Shown here piece after piece: positions 24,608-33,263 of a stretch of 64,000 nucleotides of DNA. Positions within the stretch are counted from its first letter, which is position 1; every line of letters starts with the position of its first letter. This DNA is from Ruminococcus albus AD2013. GTDB lineage: Bacteria; Bacillota; Clostridia; Oscillospirales; Ruminococcaceae. Both the position numbers and the translations under genes were made by a program. The notes beneath the pieces are model-generated. The model saw nothing but the letters and a program-made list of their open reading frames with translations. It ran no database searches and was not told where the DNA came from. The stretch spans positions 1,860,001 to 1,924,000 of the forward strand of contig NZ_JAGS01000001.1 of the NCBI RefSeq assembly GCF_000526775.1. Reading direction: 5' to 3'.

Positions 24608-25840
24608 CTATCTCTTTCTCGATCTTCCATGTTCCTCGGCTTCCCCTGCCTTGAAGTTATATATCGGCTTGATGATATCCTCGATCTCACAGGTATCGCC
24701 TATATTATTCACGATATCATCTATGCTCTTATACGCCATCGGGCTTTCATCTATGGTCGCGGAGCTTACCGAAGTGCTGTATATGCCCTTCATTTCTCTC
24801 TTGAACTCCGTCAGTGTAAGCTGAGCTTTTGCCGCTGAACGCGACAGTATCCTGCCCGCGCCGTGGGGTGCGGAATAATTCCAGTCGGGATTTCCCTTGC
24901 CTGTACAGATAAGACTGCCGTCACGCATATTTATGGGGATAAGCAGAACTTCCCCCGCCTGTGCCGACACTGCACCCTTTCGCAGTATCATATTATCCGT
25001 ATCGATGTAGTTGTGTATGGTCGTGAACTGCTCCTTTACGTGCAGGCTCATTCCGTCGATTATCTCGTCCATCATCGCCTGACGGTTCAGCATGGCGAAC
25101 TGCTGAACTATCTTCATATCATGTATATACTGCTCAAAAAGTTCACCCTCGGTATATGCAAGCTGCTTTGGAACATCAGTGCGCTTGGTGTTTTTCAGCT
25201 TGGTTATCTCGGTCTGGATCTGCTTATCCCTGCCCTCTTCTTTCAGACGGGCTACAAGTTCATCGATATCGGGCTTTGCACAGCCGTTCAGGCGCTTGTA
25301 TGCTTCCTCCTGATAGAACTTTGCAACTTCAAGCCCCAGATGACGTGAACCAGAGTGTATAACGATGTACACCCCGCCGTCACTGCCCTTGTCAGCTTCG
25401 ATGAAGTGATTTCCTCCCCCGAGAGAACCAAGGCTGTGTATCGCCTTATCGTGATCTATATGATCGTAGCAGTAAAGTTCGGTCAGGTCTATCTTGTTAT
25501 TGAAGCGGTGAGGCTTCTTCCGTATATCGAACCCCGAGGGTATCTCGCGGTATATCAGCTTATCCAGCTGCTGAACTTCGATGTGCTTCTCTTTCAGCTT
25601 AACTGTTTCCATACCGCATCCGATATCCACACCCACAAGATTCGGCACAGCCTTGTCGGTTATGGTCATGGTAGTACCCACGGTACAACCCGCACCCGCA
25701 TGGACATCGGGCATTATGCGCACCCTCTGTCCCTCGGACATGGGCTGGTTCATAAGTTCTATTATTTGTGATACGGCAGTTTCATCGCATATATCGGTGA
25801 ATACCTTTGCGGTGCCGTACTTTCCGTTTAATTCAAACAT
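24608..25840 (-). CDS. rtcB: RtcB-type RNA ligase
   Basis: The 410-residue protein starts at ATG 25840 behind AAAGGAGAT. A longer frame lacks an SD. RtcB joins 2',3'-cyclic-phosphate or 3'-phosphate RNA ends to 5'-OH ends using GTP and manganese. Metal and guanylation motifs are present: GVDIGCGME (metal Cys, about 75), GGGNHFIE (about 140), VIHSGSRHLG (about 157) and SAPHGAGRILSRSAA (guanylated His region, about 345). The length matches bacterial RtcB (about 400). No rtcA or RtcR regulator is adjacent. It is preceded by a leader with a 24-codon ORF and terminator, and followed by a 54-aa gene. Confidence 0.95.
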   Translation of the reverse strand: MFELNGKYGTAKVFTDICDETAVSQIIELMNQPMSEGQRVRIMPDVHAGAGCTVGTTMTITDKAVPNLVGVDIGCGMETVKLKEKHIEVQQLDKLIYREIPSGFDIRKKPHRFNNKIDLTELYCYDHIDHDKAIHSLGSLGGGNHFIEADKGSDGGVYIVIHSGSRHLGLEVAKFYQEEAYKRLNGCAKPDIDELVARLKEEGRDKQIQTEITKLKNTKRTDVPKQLAYTEGELFEQYIHDMKIVQQFAMLNRQAMMDEIIDGMSLHVKEQFTTIHNYIDTDNMILRKGAVSAQAGEVLLIPINMRDGSLICTGKGNPDWNYSAPHGAGRILSRSAAKAQLTLTEFKREMKGIYSTSVSSATIDESPMAYKSIDDIVNNIGDTCEIEDIIKPIYNFKAGEAEEHGRSRKR

Positions 25841-25901
25841 ATTTATCTCCTTTGTGTCTGTCAATTGTTTAAGCTGTCGGTGCAATTATAGTAAACGGCA
25901 T

Positions 25902-25934
25902 AAAAAAAGGTGTGCTCCCATATGGAAACACACC
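25902..25934 (-). terminator. Terminator/attenuator between leader and rtcB
   Basis: On the minus strand GGTGTG...CACACC pair and are followed by seven T residues, 62 bp before the rtcB start codon. Since a strong promoter (26083-26111) lies upstream on the same strand, it could attenuate rtcB or end a short RNA. Confidence 0.75.
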
Positions 25935-25956
25935 CTGTATGCTAAATTTTTCCAGC

Positions 25957-26031
25957 TTAACGCTGACTGCACCGGCGAGTCCCCTGTAATATTATGTTGT
26001 TTGCGTTACTAAACTGATATATCTTTTTCAT
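25957..26031 (-). CDS. 24-codon leader ORF upstream of rtcB
   Basis: ATG 26031 with GAAAGGACGGTGAG upstream opens a frame that ends TAA at 25957. The peptide starts MKKIYQFSNANNIILQ and ends GTRRCSQR. The ORF overlaps the pairing GGTGAGTC/GACTCGCC, so ribosomes on it would open that stem. No run of one amino acid stands out, so classical amino acid attenuation is not indicated. Confidence 0.4.
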   Translation of the reverse strand: MKKIYQFSNANNIILQGTRRCSQR

Positions 26032-26082
26032 CTGACTCACCGTCCTTTCATAGTTTTTATATTTGTCCTGCTGACATGGCTT

Positions 26083-26111
26083 ATTATACCCGAAGAAATA
26101 GGATTTGTCAA
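26083..26111 (-). promoter_or_regulatory. Promoter of the rtcB leader
   Basis: On the minus strand TTGACA (26111-26106) and TATAAT (26088-26083) are separated by 17 bp, a perfect consensus. Confidence 0.85.
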
Positions 26112-26262
26112 TAGTTTACGATATAAATTTTTCTGCCAACTTCCGAATACATCTGCAAAAGTATGAAACATCTATTCCGCAGGATAACTGCCAGCTGTCA
26201 CAAACGCCTATTTTTCCACAAAAAACATCGGAGTGCCACTGCTTTTTTGTGAGAATAAATAG

Positions 26263-26291
26263 TTGACAATAAAATGCCGTTATGGTAATAT
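26263..26291 (+). promoter_or_regulatory. Promoter of the ABC exporter operon
   Basis: TTGACA (26263-26268), 17 bp and TAATAT (26286-26291), about 45 nt before ATG 26338. Confidence 0.75.
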
Positions 26292-26337
26292 ATATAAAGA
26301 TGTTGTGCCGGAGGCATGACCGATCGAGAGGTAAAAT

Positions 26338-27117
26338 ATGTTTAAGGAACAGATAGAAAACTTCAAACGATACCGATTTTTGCTGAAAGAGTTAGTAAAA
26401 AAAGGCATCAAGCTAAAATACCGCCGTTCATATCTCGGTATTTTATGGACTCTGCTGGAACCTGTGCTGACGACTTGTGTGCTTTCACTGGTATTCGGCA
26501 AATTTTTCCAGAAAGGCGATAAGAGCTTTCCCGTGTACATACTGACAGGCAGACTGCTTTACACCTGCTTTTCAACGGGAACCAAAAACGCTATGAAGTC
26601 CATACGGCAGCACGCGGGCATGATAAAAAAAGTATATGTGCCAAAGTACATATATCCGCTATCGGGCGTGCTTTTCAATTTTGTGATATTTTCGATATCG
26701 CTGATAGTGCTTGTGGGGGCTATGTTCGTTTTCAACGTGAAGCCTACATTGTGGATATTCACAGCGATCGTACCGCTTGCAATGCTTTTCCTGCTGACAT
26801 TCGGGGCAGGAATGATACTTTCAACAATGTCAGTATTCTTCCGTGACCTGGAGTATCTCTGGGACGTTGCGCTGATGCTTATAATGTACACCTGCGCGAT
26901 ATTCTATGTACCTGAAAAGATCAATGCTAATCAGTGGATATTCAAGCTGAATCCGCTGTATGCGATAATCAAGGATTTCAGAGCCGCAATATACGGCGAG
27001 AATATGTTCGCTTCTCCCGCATGGGTGATAATGCCTGCGGCGGTAAGTGTGCTTTCCGTCATAGTCGGCGTACTGATGTTCAAGAAACATCAGGATAATT
27101 TTATTCTTCATATATAA
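26338..27117 (+). CDS. ABC-2 type permease for polysaccharide/teichoic acid export
   Basis: The 259-residue membrane protein belongs to the Wzm/TagG class. The N-terminal amphipathic part FLLKELVKKGIKLKYRRSYLGILWTLLEP is diagnostic. Six hydrophobic helices follow, with a late motif NPLYAIIKDFRAAIYG typical of the family. It works with the ATPase encoded 55 bp downstream to flip a lipid-linked glycopolymer. GAGAGG is upstream of ATG 26338. The exported polymer is not indicated by neighbouring glycosyltransferases. Confidence 0.93.
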   Translation: MFKEQIENFKRYRFLLKELVKKGIKLKYRRSYLGILWTLLEPVLTTCVLSLVFGKFFQKGDKSFPVYILTGRLLYTCFSTGTKNAMKSIRQHAGMIKKVYVPKYIYPLSGVLFNFVIFSISLIVLVGAMFVFNVKPTLWIFTAIVPLAMLFLLTFGAGMILSTMSVFFRDLEYLWDVALMLIMYTCAIFYVPEKINANQWIFKLNPLYAIIKDFRAAIYGENMFASPAWVIMPAAVSVLSVIVGVLMFKKHQDNFILHI

Positions 27118-27124
27118 AAACATC

Positions 27125-27157
27125 TGCCCTCTTTGCATGATTGCATAGAGGGCATAA
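27125..27157. other. Intercistronic hairpin in the ABC exporter operon
   Basis: TGCCCTCT and AGAGGGCA pair around a loop between the two cistrons without a T run. It may tune the expression ratio or mRNA stability. Confidence 0.5.
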
Positions 27158-27172
27158 TGAAAGGAAAACTCA

Positions 27173-27910
27173 ATGTCTAATTATGCGATAGAGGTAAAGA
27201 ACGTCGGCATGAAGTTCAACCTCAGTCAGGAAAAACTTGACAGCCTTAAAGAATACGTGATAAAAATGCTGAAAGGTCAGCTGAAATACAACGAATTCTG
27301 GGCGCTTAAAAATGTAAATTTCAAAGTAGAAAAAGGCGACCGTGTAGGTATCCTCGGTCTGAACGGTGCGGGCAAAAGTACACTGCTGAAAGTCATAGCA
27401 GGAGTTTTCAAGCCGACCGAGGGCGAAGTCATAAGACACGGCAGGATCGTTCCTCTGCTTGAACTTGGTGCGGGTTTCGATTCACAGTACACAGGGGCTG
27501 AAAACATCTACCTTTACAGCGCGGTGCTGGGCTATTCAAAGGAATTCGTTGACAAAAAGTTTGATGAGATCGTAAAGTTCGCAGAGCTGGAAAAGTTCAT
27601 CGATGTACCGATAAAGAACTATTCATCGGGTATGAAAACAAGGCTGGGTTTTGCAATAGCAACCCAGATAGAGCCAGATATACTGATACTTGACGAAGTA
27701 CTCTCCGTCGGCGATGCAAAATTCCGCAAAAAGAGCGAAGCCAAGATAATGAGTATGTTCAAGTCAAACGTGACGGTGCTGTTCGTATCCCACTCACTCG
27801 ATCAGGTAAAGAGGATATGCAACAAAGCCATACTCCTTGAACACGGCGAACTCATCGCGGCAGGCGAAATCGATGAAGTCGCAGCCATATATGAAGAAAA
27901 GACAAAATGA
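27173..27910 (+). CDS. ABC transporter ATPase for polysaccharide/teichoic acid export
   Basis: The 245-residue Wzt/TagH-type ATPase has Walker A GLNGAGKST (about 63-71), signature NYSSGMKTRLGFA (about 145) and Walker B DILILDEVLSVGD (about 168). YIKMLKGQLKYNEFWALKNVNF-like N-terminal wording is typical of polymer exporters. The carbohydrate-binding C-terminal domain of long Wzt proteins is absent, so export should not need terminal sugar recognition. GAAAGG precedes ATG 27173. A terminator follows at 27925. Confidence 0.93.
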   Translation: MSNYAIEVKNVGMKFNLSQEKLDSLKEYVIKMLKGQLKYNEFWALKNVNFKVEKGDRVGILGLNGAGKSTLLKVIAGVFKPTEGEVIRHGRIVPLLELGAGFDSQYTGAENIYLYSAVLGYSKEFVDKKFDEIVKFAELEKFIDVPIKNYSSGMKTRLGFAIATQIEPDILILDEVLSVGDAKFRKKSEAKIMSMFKSNVTVLFVSHSLDQVKRICNKAILLEHGELIAAGEIDEVAAIYEEKTK

Positions 27911-27924
27911 TACGAAAATTTATG

Positions 27925-27972
27925 CCACAGTATTTCTGATGTTTATTCAGAGGTGCTGTGGGATTTCTTTTT
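27925..27972 (+). terminator. Terminator of the ABC exporter operon
   Basis: CCACAG...CTGA and TCAG...CTGTGG form an extended stem followed by a T-rich tail (TTTCTTTTT). Confidence 0.65.
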
Positions 27973-28014
27973 ACATAGCTGTTGTTGGGCTGGTCGAATA
28001 TTTGCTGTGGTGGA

Positions 28015-28350
28015 TAGCTTTGCGAGGTTTCGCCCCTCAGCTGCGACTGTGTCGGCAGCTGAGGGGCGAGAAATCGGATACGCTTCGCTGTCCGATTTCG
28101 GGCGCGGCAATAATTTTACGCAAATAGTTTGAGCGTGGACGTTTATATTGTCCACGCTCTGAGTTTCTTTATTGCCGCGCCTTTTTGGGTCGGATGTTTG
28201 GTTTGCTATTTATGGCTTTATTACCTCGTCGCTTTTGCGCCTTGACCGAGAGGCTCTGCCCCTCAACAGTCAGCTTTGCTGACTGTGGCTCCCCGCAAGC
28301 CTTTCGCGAAAGGCTTGAGCCAAAGCTCTTCTCCTTGGCATTCTTACCCA
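28015..28350 (+). repeat. Structured intergenic repeat, copy R3
   Basis: Family order is complete: TTTCGCCCCTCAGCTG with its complement CAGCTGAGGGGCGAG, and an AAATCGGA/TCCGATTT hairpin. A GGCGCGGCAATAA/TTATTGCCGCGCC stem encloses GAGCGTGGAC/GTCCACGCTC. CGCTTTTGCGCCTTGACCGA, an ACAGTCAGC/GCTGACTGT hairpin, CCTTTCGCGAAAGG and CTTGGCATTCTTA complete it. It fills the space between the ABC operon and the convergent GNAT gene. Confidence 0.85.
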
Positions 28351-28363
28351 AGTTTGTGTGTTC

Positions 28364-28924
28364 TTAATACACTCCGTCACTTCTCAGGCAGCTCCAGATA
28401 GTCACGTCTATCAATTCATTTCTGCACCTTTCGTACTGTCGCAAAGTACCCTCGTTGACAAAACCCAGCTTATCCAGAAGCCGCATCGAAGCCACATTCT
28501 GAACTTCAACAAAGGCTTCAACACGGTTGATATCCGTTCTTGTGAAGATGAATTTCATTATCGCTCCCAGCGCCTCGGACATTATACCCATGCCCCAGCG
28601 GTCTCGCCTGAGTTCATAGCCGATCTCAACCTTTTTGTCATCTTCGGATATACAGAAAAATCCGCAGGTACCTATCAGCTTACCGCCGGCTTTCTCTTCT
28701 ATCCCCCACCTTATCATAGTCTTGTCCGCTAAGCCGTCCATAAACATCTTCGCCAGATCGTCAGCTTCCTCGCGGCTTTTCAATGGCAGTCTGTCATAGT
28801 ACTTCATGACCTGTTTGTCCGAGAAAATTTCGTAAAGATCCTCCGCATCATCGGCGGTTATGGGTCTCAGCAATACTTTCTCCAACTCGATCGTCAATTG
28901 TTCCTCAAAAATAGATGATATCAT
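28364..28924 (-). CDS. GNAT acetyltransferase, RimJ/RimL type
   Basis: The 186-residue protein starts at ATG 28924 behind AAAAGGAGAC. An upstream ATG lacks an SD. Hallmarks of the RimJ/RimL-like subfamily: LRPITADDAEDLYEIFSD at the N-terminus, KLIGTCGFFCI and VEIGYELRRDRWGMGIMSEAL in the acetyl-CoA site, and NVASMRLLDKLGFVNEGTLR near the end. The substrate (ribosomal protein, antibiotic or metabolite) cannot be told. Monocistronic with promoter at 29081. Confidence 0.9.
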   Translation of the reverse strand: MISSIFEEQLTIELEKVLLRPITADDAEDLYEIFSDKQVMKYYDRLPLKSREEADDLAKMFMDGLADKTMIRWGIEEKAGGKLIGTCGFFCISEDDKKVEIGYELRRDRWGMGIMSEALGAIMKFIFTRTDINRVEAFVEVQNVASMRLLDKLGFVNEGTLRQYERCRNELIDVTIWSCLRSDGVY

Positions 28925-29080
28925 ATTGTCTCCTTTTCTGTCTTCTGAAACATCTCTCATGGTTCTATTTTTACACTTGTACCGAAAATTGCGGAATACA
29001 GGCACTTTGCCTGCACTCTTCTTTTATATTCCCGTTCATATTTTTTTATCGGGAATATCATTTATCCGATACCCGATAAT

Positions 29081-29109
29081 ATTATAAATCATAAAACACA
29101 GGCTGTCAA
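29081..29109 (-). promoter_or_regulatory. Promoter of the GNAT gene
   Basis: On the minus strand TTGACA (29109-29104), 17 bp, TATAAT (29086-29081), with a leader of about 150 nt containing a hairpin. Confidence 0.8.
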
Positions 29110-29220
29110 TGATTTCGATTTATTATGAACAAAAGATGTGCAAATCATACAATTCACAAGACACGTTAATGTCACATCGATAGAATATATTCCGAAATAT
29201 CAAGATATTTATACAAGCCA

Positions 29221-29248
29221 AAAGCGCCTTACATAATGTAAGACGCCA
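29221..29248 (-). terminator. Terminator after the vanZ-like gene
   Basis: On the minus strand GGCGTCTTACA and TGTAAGGCGC pair, followed by TTTT. Confidence 0.75.
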
Positions 29249-29260
29249 AAAGTATATATT

Positions 29261-29755
29261 TCAATAATAGCTGTTTTTTCTGATGATAGTCCATGCCGTA
29301 AAATATACCGCAATACAGCAGGCGACGACAGCACCGAACAAAGCACCTGTTGAGTCTATGATGACATCACGCATCATTCCCGAACGCCCGGGGACAAATG
29401 TCTGATGGAACTCATCAGTACAAGCATACAAAGCCGCCGCGGCAACAGAGCACAGCAATCTCAGTATACGGTTGCGTATGCCGTAAAAAGCCGAAAATGC
29501 AAGTCCCGCAAGTAAAGCATATTCCGAAAAATGCGCGCATTTCCTGACAAAAGTCGTGACCAAAGAATATACAGCTGCCTTCTCGGAAATTGGTTTATTA
29601 TCAAAATCTTTAAAGAAAAAATAGATGACCTTCATAACTATAGTTCTGCTTTGATTGCTCGAATCAGTTGCAGGTGATGAAGAAAAAACAAATATAACTA
29701 CGCACATCGCTATCAGGATCACCCATCTAAAGAAGTTAAATAATTTACTGTCCAT
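29261..29755 (-). CDS. VanZ-like family membrane protein
   Basis: The 164-residue protein has four membrane helices. Family signatures are present: FVFSSSPATDSSNQS after helix 1, RKCAHFSEYALLAGL, and CTDEFHQTFVPGRSGMMRDVIIDSTGALFG. VanZ-like proteins are widespread in Firmicutes; VanZ itself gives low-level teicoplanin resistance, but the general function is unknown. The start overlaps the end of cca by 11 bp, so the two are translationally coupled. Confidence 0.9.
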   Translation of the reverse strand: MDSKLFNFFRWVILIAMCVVIFVFSSSPATDSSNQSRTIVMKVIYFFFKDFDNKPISEKAAVYSLVTTFVRKCAHFSEYALLAGLAFSAFYGIRNRILRLLCSVAAAALYACTDEFHQTFVPGRSGMMRDVIIDSTGALFGAVVACCIAVYFTAWTIIRKNSYY

Positions 29756-31082
29756 AAAACTTCCCCCTTATGAATGTAAGAAGTGTCTCGCGCTCGTTCT
29801 CGATCTCCTCATCTATAACAGCTTCAAGTGCCGTATTCAGGGCGTTCTTTATATCAGCACCGCTGAATCCCATTGCGATCATATCATGACCGTTAATTGC
29901 GAGATCAGCGGTCTTTAAACAGCACATCTCCTCTTTTATCTCATCGCCAAGCTTTGCAAGAAGTTCCAGTTCTGCCAGCTTTTCCTCACGCATATAGTCC
30001 GACTGCGCCAGAGTATCAGCTCTGCGGACTTTCAGCCAGTCCACATAAAAATCATAGTCATATTTTGCTAAAAATCTCTTGACAGTACGCCGTTTTGGAA
30101 AAATACGGTTATCATGTTCAAGTACCAGCGAGGTCACTCTTTTGAGGGTCTTGTTGGAACATTTCAGCCGCGTAAGCACTGTCTCAGCGATATCTCTGCT
30201 GCTTAGCTGATGCAGTTTGAAATGATCGACACCATTCTCGTCAGTGACCTTTTTCTGAGGCTTGCCGATATCATGAAACAGCATAATAAGGCGCAGATCT
30301 TCGTCATTTTCGATTTTATCAATACTTCGGCATATGTGCTCATACACCGTATAACAATGGTGGATATTGTGCTGTTCACAGCCGATACATGGTATGATCT
30401 CAGGAAGTATCACACCGATTATATCCGAATATTCCAGCATTATCCTGCATACAGCCTTACCGCAGAGAAGCTTTTTCAATTCGGAAAATATACGTTCAGC
30501 AGAAATTGCGTTGAGCAAATAAGATTTTTTGCGCATAGCAGCAGCTGTATTTTCTTCTATATCAAAGTCCAGAACAGACGCAAATCTTAATGCGCGCATG
30601 ATACGGAGGGCATCTTCATCAAATCTGTCTTCTGCGACTCCTACACATCTGATAATGCGGTCTTCCAAGTCATTTTTACCATCGAAGAGATCAACTGTCC
30701 CTTCATTCGGATTGAAGCACATAGCATTTACAGTAAAATCACGGCGTTTCAGATCTTCACATAGTTCTGTTTCAAATTTTACCGAATCAGGTCTTCTGTG
30801 ATCAGTATACTCACCATCACTGCGATAGGTAGTCACCTCAACAGGCATATGCTCCGACATCACAGTAAGAGTTCCGTGTTTCAGACCCGTTTTTATGGTG
30901 TGAAAGCCGCTGAATATCTCGACCATCCTATCAGGGGTACAATTGGTGCAAACGTCGTAATCATGGGGCTCCTTGCCCATCATAGCATCTCTTACACAGC
31001 CCCCGACGATGTAGGCTTCATATCCGTTTTTTTCTAGAATATCTATCACCGCAGCAACATATCGCGGTATTTTAATGTCCAT
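29745..31082 (-). CDS. cca: CCA tRNA nucleotidyltransferase
   Basis: The 445-residue protein adds or repairs the 3' CCA of tRNA. The N-terminal head domain has VGGCVRDAMMGKEPHDYDVCTN (catalytic acidic pair near 42-44), then the base-recognition segment RRDFTVNAMCFN. EDALRIMRALRFA lies in the neck. An HD domain follows (LIMLFHDIGKPQK, about 250), so phosphohydrolase activity is possible as in many Firmicute Cca enzymes. Length is normal. The gene is followed by the overlapping vanZ-like gene. Confidence 0.95.
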   Translation of the reverse strand: MDIKIPRYVAAVIDILEKNGYEAYIVGGCVRDAMMGKEPHDYDVCTNCTPDRMVEIFSGFHTIKTGLKHGTLTVMSEHMPVEVTTYRSDGEYTDHRRPDSVKFETELCEDLKRRDFTVNAMCFNPNEGTVDLFDGKNDLEDRIIRCVGVAEDRFDEDALRIMRALRFASVLDFDIEENTAAAMRKKSYLLNAISAERIFSELKKLLCGKAVCRIMLEYSDIIGVILPEIIPCIGCEQHNIHHCYTVYEHICRSIDKIENDEDLRLIMLFHDIGKPQKKVTDENGVDHFKLHQLSSRDIAETVLTRLKCSNKTLKRVTSLVLEHDNRIFPKRRTVKRFLAKYDYDFYVDWLKVRRADTLAQSDYMREEKLAELELLAKLGDEIKEEMCCLKTADLAINGHDMIAMGFSGADIKNALNTALEAVIDEEIENERETLLTFIRGKFYGQ

Positions 31083-31177
31083 AAATCCTCCCTGTTAAAT
31101 CAACTATCCTGTTCTCCACATAAGCAATTTTTGGCAATTATCTAATCACAATTTCTGGTTATTTATGATTTCGCAAT

Positions 31178-33253
31178 TTATGACCGTTCCTCCATCATAA
31201 ACAGCCGCGCAATATTCGGTCTTCCAAATCTAACAGTAAGTGTCCTGTTATTTGGATCATAAGCATATTTTTCCTCATTGTAAGAGGGATAAATACATCT
31301 GACTTTAACATCATTTAAACCATTGTTTATCGGAATACTGCAGTTTTCGGAGCCATCTCTATGCCATACTGCAAGGTATATCCGTCCATCGCACCTAAGC
31401 CCCAAGGCAGACCAACTATCCAAAAATTCAGACACACCCAGTGGATAGAAAGGAAGAGCCTTGGCGATATCCCTGCGTATAGATCTGTATACCTCTATAC
31501 CCTCTTTGACAATAGCCTGTATTTCTGAATCCAAACGGTCCAAGTGTCCACTCAGATGTACTCGTGATAGCATTGCATTCACCATATTGAATACAGCTTC
31601 TTCCCTGTCATCTGTTTCCGACAGGAATGACCGTACAGCAGCTTGTTCGGGGCACACAGCAGACGGCGCATTAGCAGCGATAGCGGCGTATTTTCGGTAA
31701 TCTTCCTGACTTGGGATAGATTGTATCGAACATCTCGAAAGCAGTGCATAGTCCATTCTCCGACCTCCGTCAGAGCAATTTTCGACTATAACCTTGGGAT
31801 GACGTTCAAAAACGCCGTCTAGCCACGCTAAATAGGCTCTTTCGTGTTCCAGCAGACCATCACCGAAGCTGTCAGCATTATTTTCTGTACCAATGCCGGG
31901 CTCGATGTTGCAGTCCATTTTTATGTACCCGAATCCATACTCGTTTATCAGTCTGTCCACTGCCGCATCACAATACTCACGCACCGCAGGTACGCGGAAA
32001 TCCAGCTGATATCTGCTTTTGTCGATCACTCTTTTGCCGTTTCTGACGAAAAACCATTCATCTGGAAGATCATCCGCCATGGGACATTTTATACCCATTG
32101 CTTCGATCTCCACCCTTACGCCGGGGATCATTCTTTTTTTGCGAATGTGATCAGTTACTTCACGCAGTTTATCTGGAAGTATTTTCCCATCCTCGTGCCA
32201 TCCACCTATCCTGTCACACCGAATATCATCAGCGTACAAACCTGCATCAATGCAAAAATATTCGCATCCAACTTCTGCCGCAGCATCGATAAGCGAAAGC
32301 TCTTTTTCATTTGTAGGGTCAGTCCAAAGGCAGTTCAAACAGCCGTTGAATATCACCGGAAGATTTGTGTTATCGCGGCTTTTGCGTCTTATAAGACGCC
32401 TGTACTTCGTCATTTCAGCAATGGCTTCATTGAATCCGCCGTTCACAGCACACACTCCGCAATATACAGATCTGAAACTATCGCCCGGTCTCAATATTTT
32501 CGACCAATGCGAACCTATCTCCGACGGTCCCGAAAGCTGTAAGTACATATGCCCCTCACGGTCGGAGATCTCCCAGTGCCACGAACCGTTATGCTCGATC
32601 TGCCACATCAGCGCCCCGCCAACTTCGGTATTCTCGGCATATCCCATCGGTATATACTCCTTTGAAGACAGGTTTCCGACGTTCGTTACGCCCAAGACCT
32701 TCGATGAATTCTGCTGTTCAGGGCTGTAAAACCGCCATTGCAGCTCTCTCTTCCGCGAGTTGTGACATATCCCGACGCGCAATTTTTCGTCCTGCGGCTG
32801 AAGACCCTCTTTTTCTATACCAGCCAACGAAAATGATGATACATACTCTAAAGTCCGATTTTCAGTACTGCAATTATTGACATCAGTCCACACTCTCACA
32901 GCACGCGTGCCTGTGTAGAACTGCATATGTGAAACTGTTTCAAGCCCCGTTTCTTCATCAAAGCAGACTATCTCAAGCTTGCGTCCGATAGAGTTGTTAA
33001 TATCTTTAAAATTCTTATATTTCAACCGATTTCCCAATGCGTTTATTCTGCACTTATTGCCGTGCCATTCTCCCGCACTGTCTATTCCGCTGATCTTCAT
33101 TTCCACCAAATTGAACCCTGTATTGCCTGCTTTTGACGCCATTGTGCTTTCATCAAAAGGCAGTGCAGAGAAATGCAGAAGCTTTATCAGCTTTTCATCG
33201 GTTATCTCAAAAACGACGTTTATGCCATTTTCAAATATTTGTATTCTTTTCAT
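31178..33253 (-). CDS. Glycoside hydrolase family 36 (alpha-galactosidase-like)
   Basis: The 691-residue protein starts at ATG 33253 with AAAGG upstream. The N-terminal half is a beta-sandwich. The catalytic barrel shows the GH36/melibiase pattern: EYFCIDAGLYADD, VRVEIEAMGI, GYIKMDCNIEPG with the presumed nucleophile Asp, and VENCSDGGRRMDYALLSR...SIPSQED with the presumed acid/base Asp. No signal peptide is seen, so it acts in the cytoplasm. It begins 10 bp after coaBC, so the two are probably in one operon although their functions seem unrelated. Substrate within GH36 (galactoside or N-acetylgalactosaminide) is uncertain. Confidence 0.85.
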   Translation of the reverse strand: MKRIQIFENGINVVFEITDEKLIKLLHFSALPFDESTMASKAGNTGFNLVEMKISGIDSAGEWHGNKCRINALGNRLKYKNFKDINNSIGRKLEIVCFDEETGLETVSHMQFYTGTRAVRVWTDVNNCSTENRTLEYVSSFSLAGIEKEGLQPQDEKLRVGICHNSRKRELQWRFYSPEQQNSSKVLGVTNVGNLSSKEYIPMGYAENTEVGGALMWQIEHNGSWHWEISDREGHMYLQLSGPSEIGSHWSKILRPGDSFRSVYCGVCAVNGGFNEAIAEMTKYRRLIRRKSRDNTNLPVIFNGCLNCLWTDPTNEKELSLIDAAAEVGCEYFCIDAGLYADDIRCDRIGGWHEDGKILPDKLREVTDHIRKKRMIPGVRVEIEAMGIKCPMADDLPDEWFFVRNGKRVIDKSRYQLDFRVPAVREYCDAAVDRLINEYGFGYIKMDCNIEPGIGTENNADSFGDGLLEHERAYLAWLDGVFERHPKVIVENCSDGGRRMDYALLSRCSIQSIPSQEDYRKYAAIAANAPSAVCPEQAAVRSFLSETDDREEAVFNMVNAMLSRVHLSGHLDRLDSEIQAIVKEGIEVYRSIRRDIAKALPFYPLGVSEFLDSWSALGLRCDGRIYLAVWHRDGSENCSIPINNGLNDVKVRCIYPSYNEEKYAYDPNNRTLTVRFGRPNIARLFMMEERS

Positions 33254-33263
33254 GATCCAGCCT

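Larger units (their letters stand above)
25902..26076 (-). ncRNA. Candidate leader RNA upstream of rtcB
   Basis: A perfect promoter and a perfect terminator define a transcript of about 170 nt. Within it GGTGAGTC (26041-26034), next to the SD of a small ORF, can pair over 8 bp with GACTCGCC (25981-25974). A CAGC/GCTG hairpin follows. The fold resembles no riboswitch class I can name. It may be an attenuator leader or an independent small RNA. Confidence 0.55.
28925..29260. other. Intergenic region between GNAT and vanZ-like genes
   Basis: It holds the GNAT promoter, a leader hairpin at 29027-29057 (TATTCCCG/CGGGAATA) and the vanZ-side terminator at 29221-29248. Nothing else is recognised. 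Confidence 0.55.

Noticed and set aside
28169..28367. Open frames inside the repeats giving peptides with FCALTERLC or SLSVKAQKRR on either strand (also at 13264, 12593 and 61687)
   Set aside because: They recur only because the structured repeat recurs, have no SD, exist on both strands and follow the hairpins, so they are not proteins.
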